Below are positions 47,091-58,941 of a stretch of 64,000 nt of DNA, piece by piece. A program made the translations under genes and the position numbers. The notes under the pieces were generated by a model. That model saw nothing but the letters and a program-made list of their open reading frames with translations, was not told where the DNA came from and ran no database searches. The first letter of the stretch is position 1, and each line of letters begins with the position of its first letter. Source of the DNA: Acanthosoma haemorrhoidale (Eukaryota; Arthropoda; Insecta; Hemiptera; Acanthosomatidae); the NCBI GenBank assembly GCA_930367205.1, contig OV884011.1, forward strand, positions 167,411,226 through 167,475,225, read 5' to 3'.

Positions 47091-50000
47091 TTAAAATAAC
47101 TAAGATGTTAATAATAAATTTGATATTGACATGAAGTCAGCACTAATTCGTTTAAATTTGGCATATGTGTGCCCAGCCAGACTTACTGAATGAGGTGATT
47201 GAAGTTCTAAGTGGCCAATGGCATTTTACTGTTTTAGATAATTGTTTTTTACATCCAACATTAACTAAATTTATGTTATATCAAATATACAAACGAAATA
47301 ACTAATACACGGTGATAAAAAATTATTTTTCAAAGAAATTGTTAACTTGAATGAGATTATTAAATTATTCATAATGTACACTTATAAACTAATGCTAATC
47401 GAGTGCAAAAGTTCATCAGCCTACACAGCGCTGTTGGAATACAAGAGGACATACGCTCTACTGAAGACCAGTTTACACACTTGCGTAACTTGTAGTCGGT
47501 AGGGAATATAGGTCAGTGAGTATTACAGCGAAGTGCTCAAGCAGTGCACTTTTGAAATATATTTGCAGAAGCTTCAGGAAGAGTTTACTCAAATTTATTT
47601 ATGGACAACGTTCTGGCATGTTTGTGTAATGTTGACTGCATGGACCATTTACACTATCTAACATCTTACAGAAGTCGTGGAGTGCTATTAATAGACGCTT
47701 TACACCTCGTATAGATTTTATCATTTTCACCACTACCACTCAAGTACAAACACGCAGGGAAGGAAAAGATGTTTATCTGTTTGAAAGTACGGCCTCTCCC
47801 TCCGAGGCTGGAGTGAGAGCAATGCCTCGTGGATTCGCAGTCCTCCCTGCTGGTGCGAAGACTGCGGAAAAGAAGACTGTCCCATGAAGATAAGATCAAT
47901 GCAGCACTGGGACTAGCCATGCGACTCATGTAGGATGGATGTCACATACTCTTACTTCCACTTGCTACTTTGCTCTCTGCTATTTCCTGGTGTCATTACT
48001 AGATCCTTTGTCTTCTACAGACGAAGGAAATTCATTTAAAACTATTCGTTACGTTACAGCATCGCAGAATATTTCTGACATTTGGCCTACTGAATGAAGT
48101 AGTGAAGCAACGTAGCCAAAATTGACTTCTTCTATTAAAAAACTACTAAGCAATCGCCTTTTGCATGTTTGCCTGATTTTCCTATAATGATATGGTTCAA
48201 TCGGTATGGAATTTTAAATTTGTACTATTATTGTATTTTAAAAACAGTACCGCGGATTAATATGTTAAAAGTCGGGTTATCCTGTCGCAAGAAATGACCA
48301 CCAACATATAGGGGTTAAAGCGAGAGTTGTATAAGTAACATTTTTAACAATACAAAGCTAAAATAAAATTTGTCTAAATTCACAATTACTTTTAATTCAA
48401 CCTCAAATTTCATTATTCAATTGGACCAATCATCCAGGAATATCGCTGATATTGTTATTTTTGTATTTGGCTTTATTTTATTTTAATTTTATTGACTTAT
48501 TATCGCTTTTGTCTTGTTTTTTTTGTTGGGATAAATTTTTTTTATATTATTTTATTACTATTTTTATTTTTTAGTAAATGTTTCTTCTTTATTAAAAATG
48601 TATAAGATCGTAATCCTCTCTATTTTGCCTAAAGGTTACATTATATTTAAGATATAGTCACCACACGCTAGAGTAATTCTAAGCTACTGCCAAAATAAAC
48701 ACTTATATAATAATAATAATAAAATAATATCTCCTTATCTACATGCAGGAAAAGAACAAAACAAAAAAGCTACAAATGAACTAAAATATTAAGACCTTTT
48801 CTCGACAGGAGTTTTTTCAAAAACTAAGAAATCATGATTATTATACTGTTTATTTATTTTTCATTTATCCCAGCAACTTTCCGTGCTCTTTTACACCTTT
48901 TAATAATTCCTATATTTTTCTTTGTATTAGTCAACAATTGACATGTTGCTCAAAGTCTCAAAACAGTTAGCATGATCATCAAATCTGACTGAGCAGAACA
49001 GTATACCAGTACTGTGATTATTCAATAAAAACAAAACTTCATCTCGTAAAAAAATTTCAATCTGTTGTACTTAAGAGACGATTTATATTGAAAAAGTCTA
49101 AAGATCCTTAAGGATTAAATTAATATACCTATCAGCATGTTCGGCATTCTACTGTGTTCGGAAGAAAACGAAAATTTACAAGTTTATGTCATAGAAATTT
49201 TAAAACATTTAAGGAGTCTTATGTAGCACCTAAGCTGAAAACAGATCACAATATGTGATACAATTGGAGTAAGTGTAGGCGAAAAGAAATAAAAGGTGGA
49301 AAATGACTTCTCAAATCAATGAGTTAAACTAATAATTTTTCATATAGGCCCTCAAAATAATATGGTTTGTGATCTATACAGTTTAGAAAACAAAATGAAC
49401 TTTTTTAAATAATTTATTACAAATTTTTTTTAAAAAAACATGGCTGATTTTCAAAATGAAGATGCTTCTCTTTCATGTCCTTTATTTTCCTAATACAGAT
49501 AAAATGTTAGTTTAAGAGTTAAATTACCAATGGCGACCAAACCAACCCTTTAACACAAAAATAGAGAAACACAATTTACATTTCGAAGATCTACTTTCAA
49601 ATAATTCGGAGAGATAATAATAAAAAAAAATTGAATCTACACTTGTAGTACAAAATTAACATTTTTCAATTAACCAGAAAGCAAAATCCTTCTTAACAAT
49701 TATTATAGGTGGTTGCCGTTTTAATAGAAATTTTTTGAAAATTGTTTGAATTCCAATTATTTTTGTTTGATTTTTAAAAATAATTCAATTAGTGATTTTC
49801 ATTCCGTGTCCATTAGTAGTTGCGGGACTGTATAACCTTCCCTTGTTCTCACAATACATATGAAAATTAACTTGTGGGAAAGTATATTCTCATTTGTTAT
49901 TTAAATTTTTATAAAGCAAAGATCTGTTTACCTTTTTTGATGATTCAATAGTTACCAATTGCTATGATGTAAAAAAAATTTTTTTTATAACTATATGAAA

Positions 50001-51204
50001 AAATTTGCTGGAGAAACCCTAGGGGTTTATTGGAATTCTCTCTATGATGTATATTATGGATCGACAAATTTTTTGTACTTAATGAAAAAAAAAAAACGAT
50101 GGTTACCCCGCGGAGCGACCAGATTTGCTTAGATTCTATGTGCATTATAACCGTCAACAACAACTACAAAACTAATAATTATTATTACTAGTTGACTTTT
50201 AGTAGCTATAAATTTGGCTGTGCACACACTATATAAATAAAGAGCAGGGGGGTTATTAGGTGTATGAGGTGAATGATTTACCGTCATAGAAGACTGGAGC
50301 AATTAAAGGCAAGCATCTATACCGTACCATTAGCGGCAGTAAACACTATAGCTCTCCCTTCCAGCTCCTTTTCAGTCCTATATCCCTGTGTGCTTTACAC
50401 CGTTCTTCGGAGTATTTTATGGTCTTCCAGGCGTCAACTCCTTCGTCTGAGCTTCGACTAGTAAAGCTCGTAAAACGAAAATACAGTTCTTACAGCCATA
50501 AATTTCTTCCATTAAGTATTGTGTGGAGTATAGTATAACATCTAATTAGATATATTCCTTTCAGTTAAGTTCTAATTGCCATGCAAGTGGGTTCTAGATT
50601 TCAACGAGAAATGGCAGTCGAAGCTGTACAGCTGAGATTTTGAATATATAATAATAACTGATTAGGTTTAGTTCAAGAATCAATTTAACAGAATGAATTA
50701 GAGATTAAACAAGTTTCACCTTTATGTACGTTATGCTATTGCAATCGTAAAAGGTTTTAATAGTATGTTCCAGAACAACTCTGATTATTTTCATTATGTT
50801 AAAATATTAAATATATAGCTTTAAAGCTATGTGAGATTTAAAGGTAGGATGCTATTTATACCCATGGATAAAAACATTAACGCAAAGACAAATCATAAAT
50901 TAGGATGTGTGAATAATTTCGTATGAAATAAAAAAAAAAAAATAGAGGGAATGTGAAAGGATAGCGGTGGTTTTATTTGATGCGCTCAATGTTCATAAAG
51001 TTAGTCTAATCCAAAGTCCTTGGAAGAATAGTAAATGTCTCTTTCTATATCACCAATAGAATCCATCTGATTTTAATTGCACATGTTACCTCTAAATATT
51101 TAAAATTCCAAATTATCCACACATAATAGTCCCCTGTGTCTAGCTCAACACATTCGTACAACTCTCTTCAAAGATTGAAACGGAAATGACTTCGAGATGT
51201 CCTA
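47091..51204. other. Long AT-rich stretch without recognisable genes
   Basis: No domain-bearing frame or RNA gene seen. CAAATTTATTTATGGACAACGTTCTGGCATG near 47589-47620 resembles the left arm of the palindromic repeat family. Homopolymer and AT-rich runs are frequent (48480-48580, 49950-50100). Confidence 0.3.
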
Positions 51205-51275
51205 TAATTGACCTGTTTCTTGGAGTCCTAGGTCATGTCCGGAGCGTCTGCGGCTCTTGAAATCTTTTTCAGTCT
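51205..51275 (+). repeat. Weak remnant of LINE 3' region
   Basis: GGAGTCCTAGG, then CATGTCCGGAGCGTCTGCGGCTCTTG resembles the family's GGAGTCCTGGC and CATGTCCTGAGCGTATGTGGCTCTCG in sense orientation. Diverged. Confidence 0.45.
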
Positions 51276-51989
51276 ATACTGCTATTACGTACGATTTTCG
51301 TTTATCTCTTAGAGAGAGTTGTATTTATCTGGCAAATCAGAATGTTTTCGATAGGCATTGGAAGCTCAGCCAAAACTCAAATGGCTTCAGATATTATTGA
51401 TTCACCGTAAATACGTATAAGGGACAAAAGACTTACGAAATAGTAAATTGCCACCTCTGGAAAAAAACTCTTAAATTGGGCACGTTTTCATTTAACCTGA
51501 TACAGTTGGCTAATTAAACCATTGTTAGAAAATGGCGTCTATTCCGTAAAGACTTTCTGTAGCTGTTGCCTTTGTGCCCTTTAAGGGTTGTTACTATTCC
51601 TCAATGGTGATTGGTCGGCTGGCTAATAGTCTTATCAGATAACGACCAATATATTTATCTCTTTCAGCCCAGCTCGAATATACAACCGTTATGAGTACCC
51701 GCCATTTAGTCGATGGCTATCAGCTATCCGTTGATGAACGAATGCCTGAGATAAGACTCCAAGACCTTAGAAGATAAGAACAGTGCTAATATCAAAGCTG
51801 CCTTGTTCTATGACGGATGGGGAGGAAAGGTCAAATATTTGCATTTGTTATCAGCTAAAGGGCATTGAAATGAAAAAAAGCAAAAACATTATTCTGGCAT
51901 ATTGTCACCTTAAAACTTAGAATAACAGGAAGGAACTAAAAACAGTAAGACCAGCTGCGAAAAAATATAAGATACTTTGAATTATTTGA

Positions 51990-52095
51990 TGTGATTAGCT
52001 TATGGGACCCGGGACCTAATCAATATCCAATCAGGTGCTCGAGAGTCCACTCGGCTTCGAGTCCCGTTCCTTTCAACAATTATTAATAATATTGA
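51990..52095 (+). repeat. tRNA-like SINE fragment
   Basis: CCTAATCAATATCCAATCAGGTGCTCGAG followed by CACTCGGCTTCGAGTCCCG (a good box B) and a T/A-rich tail (CAACAATTATTAATAATATTG). It shares CAAT-AGGTGCT and TTCGAGTCCC with 2612-2720. Box A is weak, so no functional tRNA is called. Confidence 0.4.
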
Positions 52096-52579
52096 GATCA
52101 AAAGCACAGAAAAGATTGGCAAAAAAACTTATTTCCAGCGAAAATGAAGTATACTAGTAGGCCCAATATAACTCTAGTAAAATAGTAAATGTTCTGGAAA
52201 GCTTATTATTTACAAACCTATTTGTACATATGGAGTAGAATTTTTGGTATTAGACTTCAAAAAAAAAAAAAAAAGGAATCATTGTTTGGGTTGTGGAGTC
52301 ACAAAGTGTTACCTCCTCGTGAAATTTCAAAAAGTCAGACAGCACGGGCCATGATGATGACCCGGATATGTCCAATAAAAAAAATGTTTATTTGGACCAA
52401 CACATAATTATTCTACGCAAGTTTTTCTTAAACCGATAAAAATTAAATAATAATTTAAAGGTTATTGTTTGCTGAGTATCTGCTGGATAGATTGGCCAAA
52501 ATGGAAGTATAAGTTGAAATATTGGGGGCATTGTCAATTGTAAACTAATTTTGATATTCCTGATAAACCATTAGCATTA

Positions 52580-53010
52580 CTCGTACTTGCCCTGCTAGAC
52601 TTGCTAGTGCAGTACCATACAGGACAGGCGTGAGTATTGGCAATATGAGTGTCTTGTTAATTAGAGTAATTAAGTAAATTATGTTTTAGTGATGAGCGGG
52701 TATAATAGTTGTTGCAGGCATCTTGTTGTATTTTGTACGTTGTGTTTAGTTTCAAAGTTAGTCATGTGTCCAAAAGGCATACCAAGGTAGCGAACACTTT
52801 GATCCTTAGTGTTCCAATCTATTGCCTTACCATTCGATTCCTTGTTAATCGATGTTGAAGTTTTATTTGACTCTATAATGGACTAAGTGTACTTTAAATT
52901 TTTTTTTTTTCAACAAAGAGGATACTCGGTTAACTCCTGAAGTTTTGTAATGGAAGCTTCAATGTTTTCTATCGAATATAAATCAAGGAAGTCGTCATCT
53001 GACTTGATCG
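52580..53010 (-). pseudogene. Decayed LINE reverse transcriptase
   Basis: The minus strand, read across several frame changes, spells reverse-transcriptase landmarks in order. These are SDDDFLDLYSIENIEASI (52950-53003, the catalytic palm motif normally Y/F-A-D-D), NGKAIDW (about 52815-52835), VRYLGMPFGHM (about 52762-52795) and TLILPILTPVLYG (about 52610-52655, thumb region). Stops and shifts interrupt it, including inside a T-run at about 52900-52912. It is a non-LTR element distinct in sequence from the Jockey-like fragments. The clade is uncertain; the YLG-P-G motif recalls L1-like enzymes. Confidence 0.7.
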
Positions 53011-54338
53011 AATCCTAGAAGGGATACAACTGCGAGCTAGGGTGATTCTAATCATCGAACCTGCCAGATAAATAAAACCTAACCGTTATACTGTGCTGTG
53101 TGAAAGCCATGTTACACTTTATTAATTGCAAATCACTCTGCGTGACTCGACACTTGTACTTTTCCTTGCTATTAGCCTCACAGACAATCTACAGTACTTC
53201 CATGTACGGCCATCGGCTATTAGACATTATGGTTTCTTCTGCTAATGCCCCTCTGGTAGTTGTGCAACAATCACTTAACACATATTGCCACCACAAATAG
53301 GCTCTTAACCGTTGAGTAATCGCTAATGACTCGTTGAATGTTAACTAAGACCTCCTAAGATCGATACTTAGTGTTCGATCGAATCTTTTTTGAGTGTCGA
53401 TTTATTTTTTTTATAACTCTGTACAAAGTTTAATTGTAACAGTTACTCGATAGATTATGTTTAATGTTAATGCAGAAATACGCATATAGAATGGGTTTAT
53501 GTAAAGAAGGTCTTCAGCCCAATTTTTATCTAATTCACTTTATCGATACATATTGATACACCTATTCACGGTAACTCCATCCACAATCACCTTTAGGGTA
53601 AAATCACTGTAGAAATGGAGAAGTTTTATAAAAAAAAAAAAGGGCTTTATGAAACCAAAGCATTTAGAGAATTAGCATGCATACTTTATGGTTATGTTTA
53701 ATTATGTTCTTTTTCATTTTTTTTCGTGTAAAAGAAAGGATTTGAGCAAAGCTGTGAGCTTTTATTGATCCTAACGCTACTCGGTTTCTTCTAAATCTTT
53801 AAGAACAGGGAAAAACTCATCAAAATTTGAAAACATCAATTGTGAAATAAAACTGAATTTGACAAATTTAGAAAAATTATTAGTGTAAGCCTAGTGTTTT
53901 TTTGTTTTTTTTGATCGTTTAGACCTAATTATAGGACCCTAAAGTTTCATTCAATTATTGGATAAATAATTAAATTGCTTTTTTTGTTTTTTTATGGTTT
54001 TCTACATTTAATCGGAGCGAAAAAAATATGAGTTATTCCTGAATGTTAACTTTAGTATAAATTTTTAAATTGTATGCTCCAATCTGGAACAGGAAGTGAA
54101 GAAAAGCATTCCGGAAGCCAACTTTTTTTCCACCCAAGTTTCATGTGGAAGTTTTGCTTGAAGCCCTACAGATAAAAATAAAAACAACTTTATAATGAGT
54201 AATAAAGGAATAAAATTATGTAATGGTAGAACGCCGGCACAAAGTTTTTTTTGCGTAATTAGACGTTTGCCAAACAGACTTACTAGTACTAGTATACGGG
54301 TACAAACTAAACTTGTACTTTCTACAAATACTGATAGT

Positions 54339-54343
54339 ATAGC
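54339..54343. repeat. Target-site duplication, left (ATAGC)
   Basis: ATAGC directly precedes the 5' LTR, and the same five bases directly follow the 3' LTR at 59153-59157. Five-base duplications are typical of Ty3/gypsy integration. Confidence 0.85.
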
Positions 54344-54554
54344 TATAGTGAAGCAGTTATAAATAACTATAAGTTTGGTTAGCTGATATAAATAACAGTG
54401 TGTTACGAAACCTGGCATGTGTTCAGAAGGTTTCAGTTTGTTTGAGTGTATACATTCTGTTTGTAATATCTATGTCTCATTGTGTAAATAAATTGTGTCG
54501 CGTTATTCAATTACATATAAAAATGTGTCTCATTATTCAGCCCTTGTCACAACA
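54344..54554 (+). repeat. 5' LTR
   Basis: 211 bp, starting TATAGTGAAGCAG and ending TTGTCACAACA. It carries a TATA-like GATATAAATA at 54385-54394 and an AATAAA polyadenylation signal at 54487-54492, so it contains the signals expected to start and end the element's transcript. The left boundary is set by the target-site duplication and by the polypurine tract before the other LTR. Confidence 0.93.
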
Positions 54555-54557
54555 AGT

Positions 54558-54570
54558 TGGCGACGAGGAT
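54558..54570 (+). other. Primer-binding site
   Basis: TGGCGACGAGGAT begins three bases after the 5' LTR. A TGG start complementary to a tRNA CCA end, directly inside the 5' LTR, is the standard minus-strand primer site. Which tRNA pairs with it was not determined. Confidence 0.75.
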
Positions 54571-54690
54571 AAAAGTACAAAACATTGGGAAAATTGAGTG
54601 CCGCTAACAATACTATAACCGCTAAAAGGTATTTTATTTATTTTTTACTAACCGTTATATACCTGATTTAAACAAGCAAATCAAGTCACA

Positions 54691-57600
54691 ATGAATTCAG
54701 AACAATTCGAGAAGTTGATGTTAGTCTTGTCATCTGCTCTGGGAAGTCAAAAAACCACACCAGCATTACCACTGACACCATTTGAAAACTATGACCCCAA
54801 AACTGAACAGTTTTCGTCATACATGGAGCGTTTTGACAATTATTGTGATCTCAAAAACGTCACTGATGATACAAAAAAGGTTCAACTTTTGCGTTCATCA
54901 ATAGGAAAAGAACATTATAACAACTTAGCCGCTTTTCTGGGACCAGATGATCCTATCAAGGAAATCGATTTCATAACCTTGAAGTGCCATTTCGAAAAAA
55001 TGCTGTCTCCATCAGTCTCAACCGTCATCTCACAGCACTACTTCCTCAGCATCACTCAGCAGCCACATCAATCAATTTCGGATTTCGTCGCATCTCTGAA
55101 GGGAAAGTTGAAAGACTGTGATTTTTACACAACCTGTCCCAGTGCAACCTGTAAAAAGAGGTTCTCAATAGCTCAAATATTCCTCCGTGCTCAGTTCATC
55201 AGAGGCCTGAAGGACAATTGGATACGCGAACAGATCCTTCAAGACACAACCCTCAAGGATTTCGATGGATTCGTAACGAAGGCCACAGCACTGGAAGCAT
55301 CTCGATTTGAGTCGGGTCAATTAAATAAGCTACCTGAGAAGCCGCCGGATCAAGTTACAGACGCAAACAAGATTGATCGTCGTCAAGAAAGAAATCGTCC
55401 CAGCCGCCAGCGTTCTGGGTCTCAAGACAATCGTCATCAGTCCAGCTCTCATCCGCTTCATCGTTCTCAGTCCCGCAGCACCAGAAGCCGTGTGGATTAT
55501 CGAGCATTAGGTCTCGATGGCCTTTGTCTCAACTGTGGTCGCTCAAACCATAAATCGCGTGATTGCAGAACAGAGCGTAAATCCATGAAGTGCCACTCTT
55601 GTGGAAAAATCGGGCATGTCACGAAAGTTTGTATCACCACCCTGCTCCGGAAATCGATGACCAAGAAGCTGTCAACTGAATACCTTCAAGAGGAAGAGGA
55701 TCATCACCCCAACAACGAATATGGCATCGTTCGGATTGAAACCGTCGAGGATCTGTATGAGGTTGGACCAGACACCGATAAATACATCGTCACAGTCACT
55801 CTCAACAACAAACCGCAATCGTTTGAAGTGGATTCAGGTGCACGTTTCTCCTTGATCTCAGAAACTGCTTTCAAGAAACTTGAACTCGACGTACCGCTGC
55901 AACCGACTCCAGTCACTTTCCGCTCTTACTCAGATCACCTCATCAAGCCTAAGGGTAAAGTTACCGTCTCAGTCGCATACAAAGGGAATTCGATGGAAGC
56001 CGATTTATTCATAGTCCCAGCAGGACATGACGCTTTACTTGGACGCATGTGGATTCGTAGTCTCGGGATCAGCCTCAATGAGATTGATAGCCACAAAAAC
56101 TCAGCTCTCCGTCCAGTTGATGTCAACGCAGTCACCCCGATCGAAGACATCTTCAGGAAATACGAAGACATTTTCGAAGAAAGGATCGGGTGTGTTCCAA
56201 ACGTTGAAGTTAAGCTTCAACTTAGAGAAGGGGTGAAACCAGTTTTCGTCCGTGAACGGGATGTTCCGTTTGCAATGCGAGAGCGAGTTGAGAGAGAGTT
56301 AGCCACGCTAGAGTCTCAAGGAGTCATTAGTCCCGTTGCATCAAGCGATTGGGGATCGCCACTCGTTGTTATAGCTAAGCCTGATGGTGGTGTAAGGCTA
56401 TGTGTGGATTATAAGTGTGGGGTAAACTCCAGACTCGTTGCCTCAAATCACCCTATCCGCAGAATAGACGAGGTTCTACATAGTCTCAGAGATTCTAAGT
56501 ATTTTTGTAAATTGGACTTACACAAGGCATATTTGCATTTGCGGGTCGATGAAGAAGGGAGCAAGATACAAACGATTTCAACGCATAAGGGTACGTTCAA
56601 AATGAATCGCCTCAGTTTCGGAATTAAGACCGCTCCAGCAGAATTCAACCGGATCCTAGGTCAATTGCTGAACGGCCTACCAAAGGTCGAGGCATACTTT
56701 GATGACATCATCTGTCATGGCTCAGATCTCGAAGAATGCTCCAGAACTCTCATCGCATGTTTGGAAACACTCAAAGAATATGATCTCCATCTCAATCGTG
56801 CTAAATGCTCATTCTTCAAGGAAAGCATAAATTACCTCGGTCATGTAGTGTCACACAATCAAATTCAGAAGTGCCCAGCTAAGGTTCAAGCAGTTTCTCG
56901 GATGCTGCAACCAAAGAATGTGGATGAATTGAGGAGATTCCTTGGTTTAATCACTTATTATTCCAAATTCATTCCAGATTTCTCTTCGAAGTCCTACCCA
57001 CTACGCTGCTTACTCAGGAAGGGTGAACGATTCTTTTGGTCTGCAGCTGCTGAGGCCTCCTTCCGGAATCTCAAGACAGAGTTGTGCTCAGACAAAGTGC
57101 TCATTCCGTTTGACCCTTCAAAACAGGTTATTCTCACAACTGATGCCTCGCCAACCGGGATAGCCGCAGTACTTAGTCATGAAATTGATGGTCACGAGCG
57201 TCCAATCGCCTACGCCTCACGAGCTCTGACGCAGGCTGAGTCAAACTACAGCCAGCTCGACAGAGAAGCCCTGGCTATCGTATATGCCGCAACACACTTC
57301 TTTAACTACCTGCTCGGCAAACGTTTCGTTCTCATCACAGACAATGAGCCGCTTTCGAGGATTTTTCATCCAGACCGGACACTGCCGCAGATGACCTCTT
57401 CGCGTTTACTGAGGTATGCCTCTTTTCTCAGTGGACTCGACTACACCGTTCGATACAAGAAAGGGAAAGAGAACGAGAATGTCGATTGTCTGTCCCGGGC
57501 ACCAGTCTCTACAGCTAGTGAGTCACGAGCAATGTCGATTGATCAGGAAGTCAACGTTCTGTATCCTGAAACACTGCTCCAGATCTCCAGTATGGCTATC

Positions 57601-58287
57601 ACTGCAGACACAGTAGCCAAGGAAACCGGAAAAGACCCAAAGTTGCAAGCATTACTGCAGGAGCTCAAGAACAGCCGCAAGGATAGCTCGTACACTGTCT
57701 CTGGGAACATGTTATTCCGTTCCGATCGAGCAGTAATCCCAAAGTCTCTCCAAGTGCCAATTCTCCAAGAGCTTCATGCATCGCATTTGGGAATAACTAA
57801 GATGAAGCAACTCTCCAGGAGATACGTTTACTGGGAAGGATTGGACAAGGACATAGAACGTCTTGTAAAGAGCTGTGAATCCTGTGCCAAAGTCCGTCAC
57901 AGTCCGCAGAAAGCGCCAATTCATCACTGGGATCAGCCTGATGAGAATTGGGAGAGAGTGCACATTGACTATGCGGGGCCTTGCGATAGCCATTTCTTTT
58001 TGATGTGTGTGGACGCAAAGTCAAAGTGGGCAGAAGTTCGCATGATCCGCGATGCTCCGTCCTCGTTTTCAACAACAACTCTACTTGAAGGCATATTTTC
58101 GGTACATGGTTACCCCTCAATGATGGTTTCAAACAACGCCGCCATCTTCAAAAGTGAAGAGTTCCAGCTGTATTGCAAAGAGCGGGGGATATTTCAAAAG
58201 TTTAGCGCGCCAAATCATCCAGCCACGAATGGTCTAGCAGAACGCAGCATCCAGACATTGAAAAGAAGGCTTAAGGCAGCCTGCTGA
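54691..58287 (+). CDS. Ty3/gypsy gag-pol polyprotein, cut short in integrase
   Basis: One 1198-residue frame, first ATG 136 bases after the LTR. In order: a gag capsid-like region (about 1-220); an Arg/Ser-rich stretch (about 228-270); two CX2CX4HX4C zinc knuckles (279-292 and 301-314); an aspartic protease with DSGA at 381-384; reverse transcriptase (about 515-700) with motif A Asp609 and YFDD at 669-672; RNase H with Asp818, Glu859 and Asp884; and integrase with an HHCC finger (His1029, His1032, Cys1062, Cys1065). The integrase triad is Asp1093, position 1148 and Glu1184. Position 1148 is Asn where family members have Asp, and its 35-residue spacing to Glu1184 confirms the alignment. The frame ends in two consecutive stop codons after residue 1198, before the integrase C-terminal domain, which continues in another frame. 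Gag and pol share one frame, as in many insect relatives. Smaller frames inside it on either strand are shadows. Confidence 0.95.
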   Translation: MNSEQFEKLMLVLSSALGSQKTTPALPLTPFENYDPKTEQFSSYMERFDNYCDLKNVTDDTKKVQLLRSSIGKEHYNNLAAFLGPDDPIKEIDFITLKCHFEKMLSPSVSTVISQHYFLSITQQPHQSISDFVASLKGKLKDCDFYTTCPSATCKKRFSIAQIFLRAQFIRGLKDNWIREQILQDTTLKDFDGFVTKATALEASRFESGQLNKLPEKPPDQVTDANKIDRRQERNRPSRQRSGSQDNRHQSSSHPLHRSQSRSTRSRVDYRALGLDGLCLNCGRSNHKSRDCRTERKSMKCHSCGKIGHVTKVCITTLLRKSMTKKLSTEYLQEEEDHHPNNEYGIVRIETVEDLYEVGPDTDKYIVTVTLNNKPQSFEVDSGARFSLISETAFKKLELDVPLQPTPVTFRSYSDHLIKPKGKVTVSVAYKGNSMEADLFIVPAGHDALLGRMWIRSLGISLNEIDSHKNSALRPVDVNAVTPIEDIFRKYEDIFEERIGCVPNVEVKLQLREGVKPVFVRERDVPFAMRERVERELATLESQGVISPVASSDWGSPLVVIAKPDGGVRLCVDYKCGVNSRLVASNHPIRRIDEVLHSLRDSKYFCKLDLHKAYLHLRVDEEGSKIQTISTHKGTFKMNRLSFGIKTAPAEFNRILGQLLNGLPKVEAYFDDIICHGSDLEECSRTLIACLETLKEYDLHLNRAKCSFFKESINYLGHVVSHNQIQKCPAKVQAVSRMLQPKNVDELRRFLGLITYYSKFIPDFSSKSYPLRCLLRKGERFFWSAAAEASFRNLKTELCSDKVLIPFDPSKQVILTTDASPTGIAAVLSHEIDGHERPIAYASRALTQAESNYSQLDREALAIVYAATHFFNYLLGKRFVLITDNEPLSRIFHPDRTLPQMTSSRLLRYASFLSGLDYTVRYKKGKENENVDCLSRAPVSTASESRAMSIDQEVNVLYPETLLQISSMAITADTVAKETGKDPKLQALLQELKNSRKDSSYTVSGNMLFRSDRAVIPKSLQVPILQELHASHLGITKMKQLSRRYVYWEGLDKDIERLVKSCESCAKVRHSPQKAPIHHWDQPDENWERVHIDYAGPCDSHFFLMCVDAKSKWAEVRMIRDAPSSFSTTTLLEGIFSVHGYPSMMVSNNAAIFKSEEFQLYCKERGIFQKFSAPNHPATNGLAERSIQTLKRRLKAAC

Positions 58288-58324
58288 TGATCCTGCTCCG
58301 CTGTGTTCTAAGCTGCGGAACATA

Positions 58325-58930
58325 ATGTTCCGCTACAGGGCAACACCCTTAGCCTCAGGTCTATCTCCTTCGGAACTGTACCTAAAGAGAAGGATCCGTA
58401 CTCATCTTGATGCTCTGATACCAAACAGCAAACCTCTGGCTCCAACTGTGCCTACTGCATTGCGGGTTCGTAATCTTCAAGCGGGGGAGAGAGTGCAGGT
58501 GAAGATTCGCTTAGAAAACCAAGACGTTTGGCAGTTTGGCACCATCAGGAGAAAACTCGGCCAGTACCATTATATTGTCGAGTTGGACACAGGTCGCACC
58601 CTGAAACGCCATATTAATCAACTGGTCGTCACCTTGGTTCCGAAGAAAGAAGTCTCCTTAACTCCTTTGGTTCCACAGCACAGAATGGGGGGGCCATCCA
58701 AAACTGAAACTACAAGCTTGCCACTAGACCACCAATCGCCACCAACACCTTCACCACATGTAAGTAGTCCAGGTACACAGCGCGACTTGCCTAATCCATG
58801 CCATCCAAGGCCACCTGTTCAGCCTGGTCCGTCTGGCCCTCCATCGCCTAGCCCTACCAGGAGCCGGAAAAAGCCGAAGTATCTCGAGGACTATGTCTCC
58901 AACTTGTGTTGTGGACCTGTCATTAAATAA
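58325..58930 (+). CDS. Integrase C-terminal part of gag-pol, frameshifted
   Basis: A 201-codon frame that continues the polyprotein in a different frame. The frame is open upstream of this ATG from about 58262, so the ATG is not a true start. The N-terminal part (MFRYRATPLASGLSPSELY) is the end of the integrase core domain region typical of the family. Residues about 60-105 (GTIRRKLGQYHYIVELDTGR and RHINQL) match the GPY/F-type C-terminal module thought to aid integration. The tail is Pro-rich (QSPPTPSPHVSSPGTQ). It overlaps nothing else and ends ten bases before the 3' LTR, in the polypurine tract region. It would have been fused to the upstream frame in an intact element. The break maps to about 58262-58287, and could be a real indel or a base-calling or assembly error. 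Confidence 0.85.
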   Translation: MFRYRATPLASGLSPSELYLKRRIRTHLDALIPNSKPLAPTVPTALRVRNLQAGERVQVKIRLENQDVWQFGTIRRKLGQYHYIVELDTGRTLKRHINQLVVTLVPKKEVSLTPLVPQHRMGGPSKTETTSLPLDHQSPPTPSPHVSSPGTQRDLPNPCHPRPPVQPGPSGPPSPSPTRSRKKPKYLEDYVSNLCCGPVIK

Positions 58931-58940
58931 GTGGGGGAGA
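58929..58940 (+). other. Polypurine tract
   Basis: AAGTGGGGGAGA lies directly before the 3' LTR and overlaps the stop codon of the last frame. Such a purine run primes plus-strand DNA synthesis in LTR retroelements. Confidence 0.8.
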
Positions 58941-58941
58941 T

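Noticed and set aside
55704..58132. Several minus-strand and out-of-frame frames inside the gypsy element
   Set aside because: They are shadows of the gag-pol frame, which has the recognised domains.
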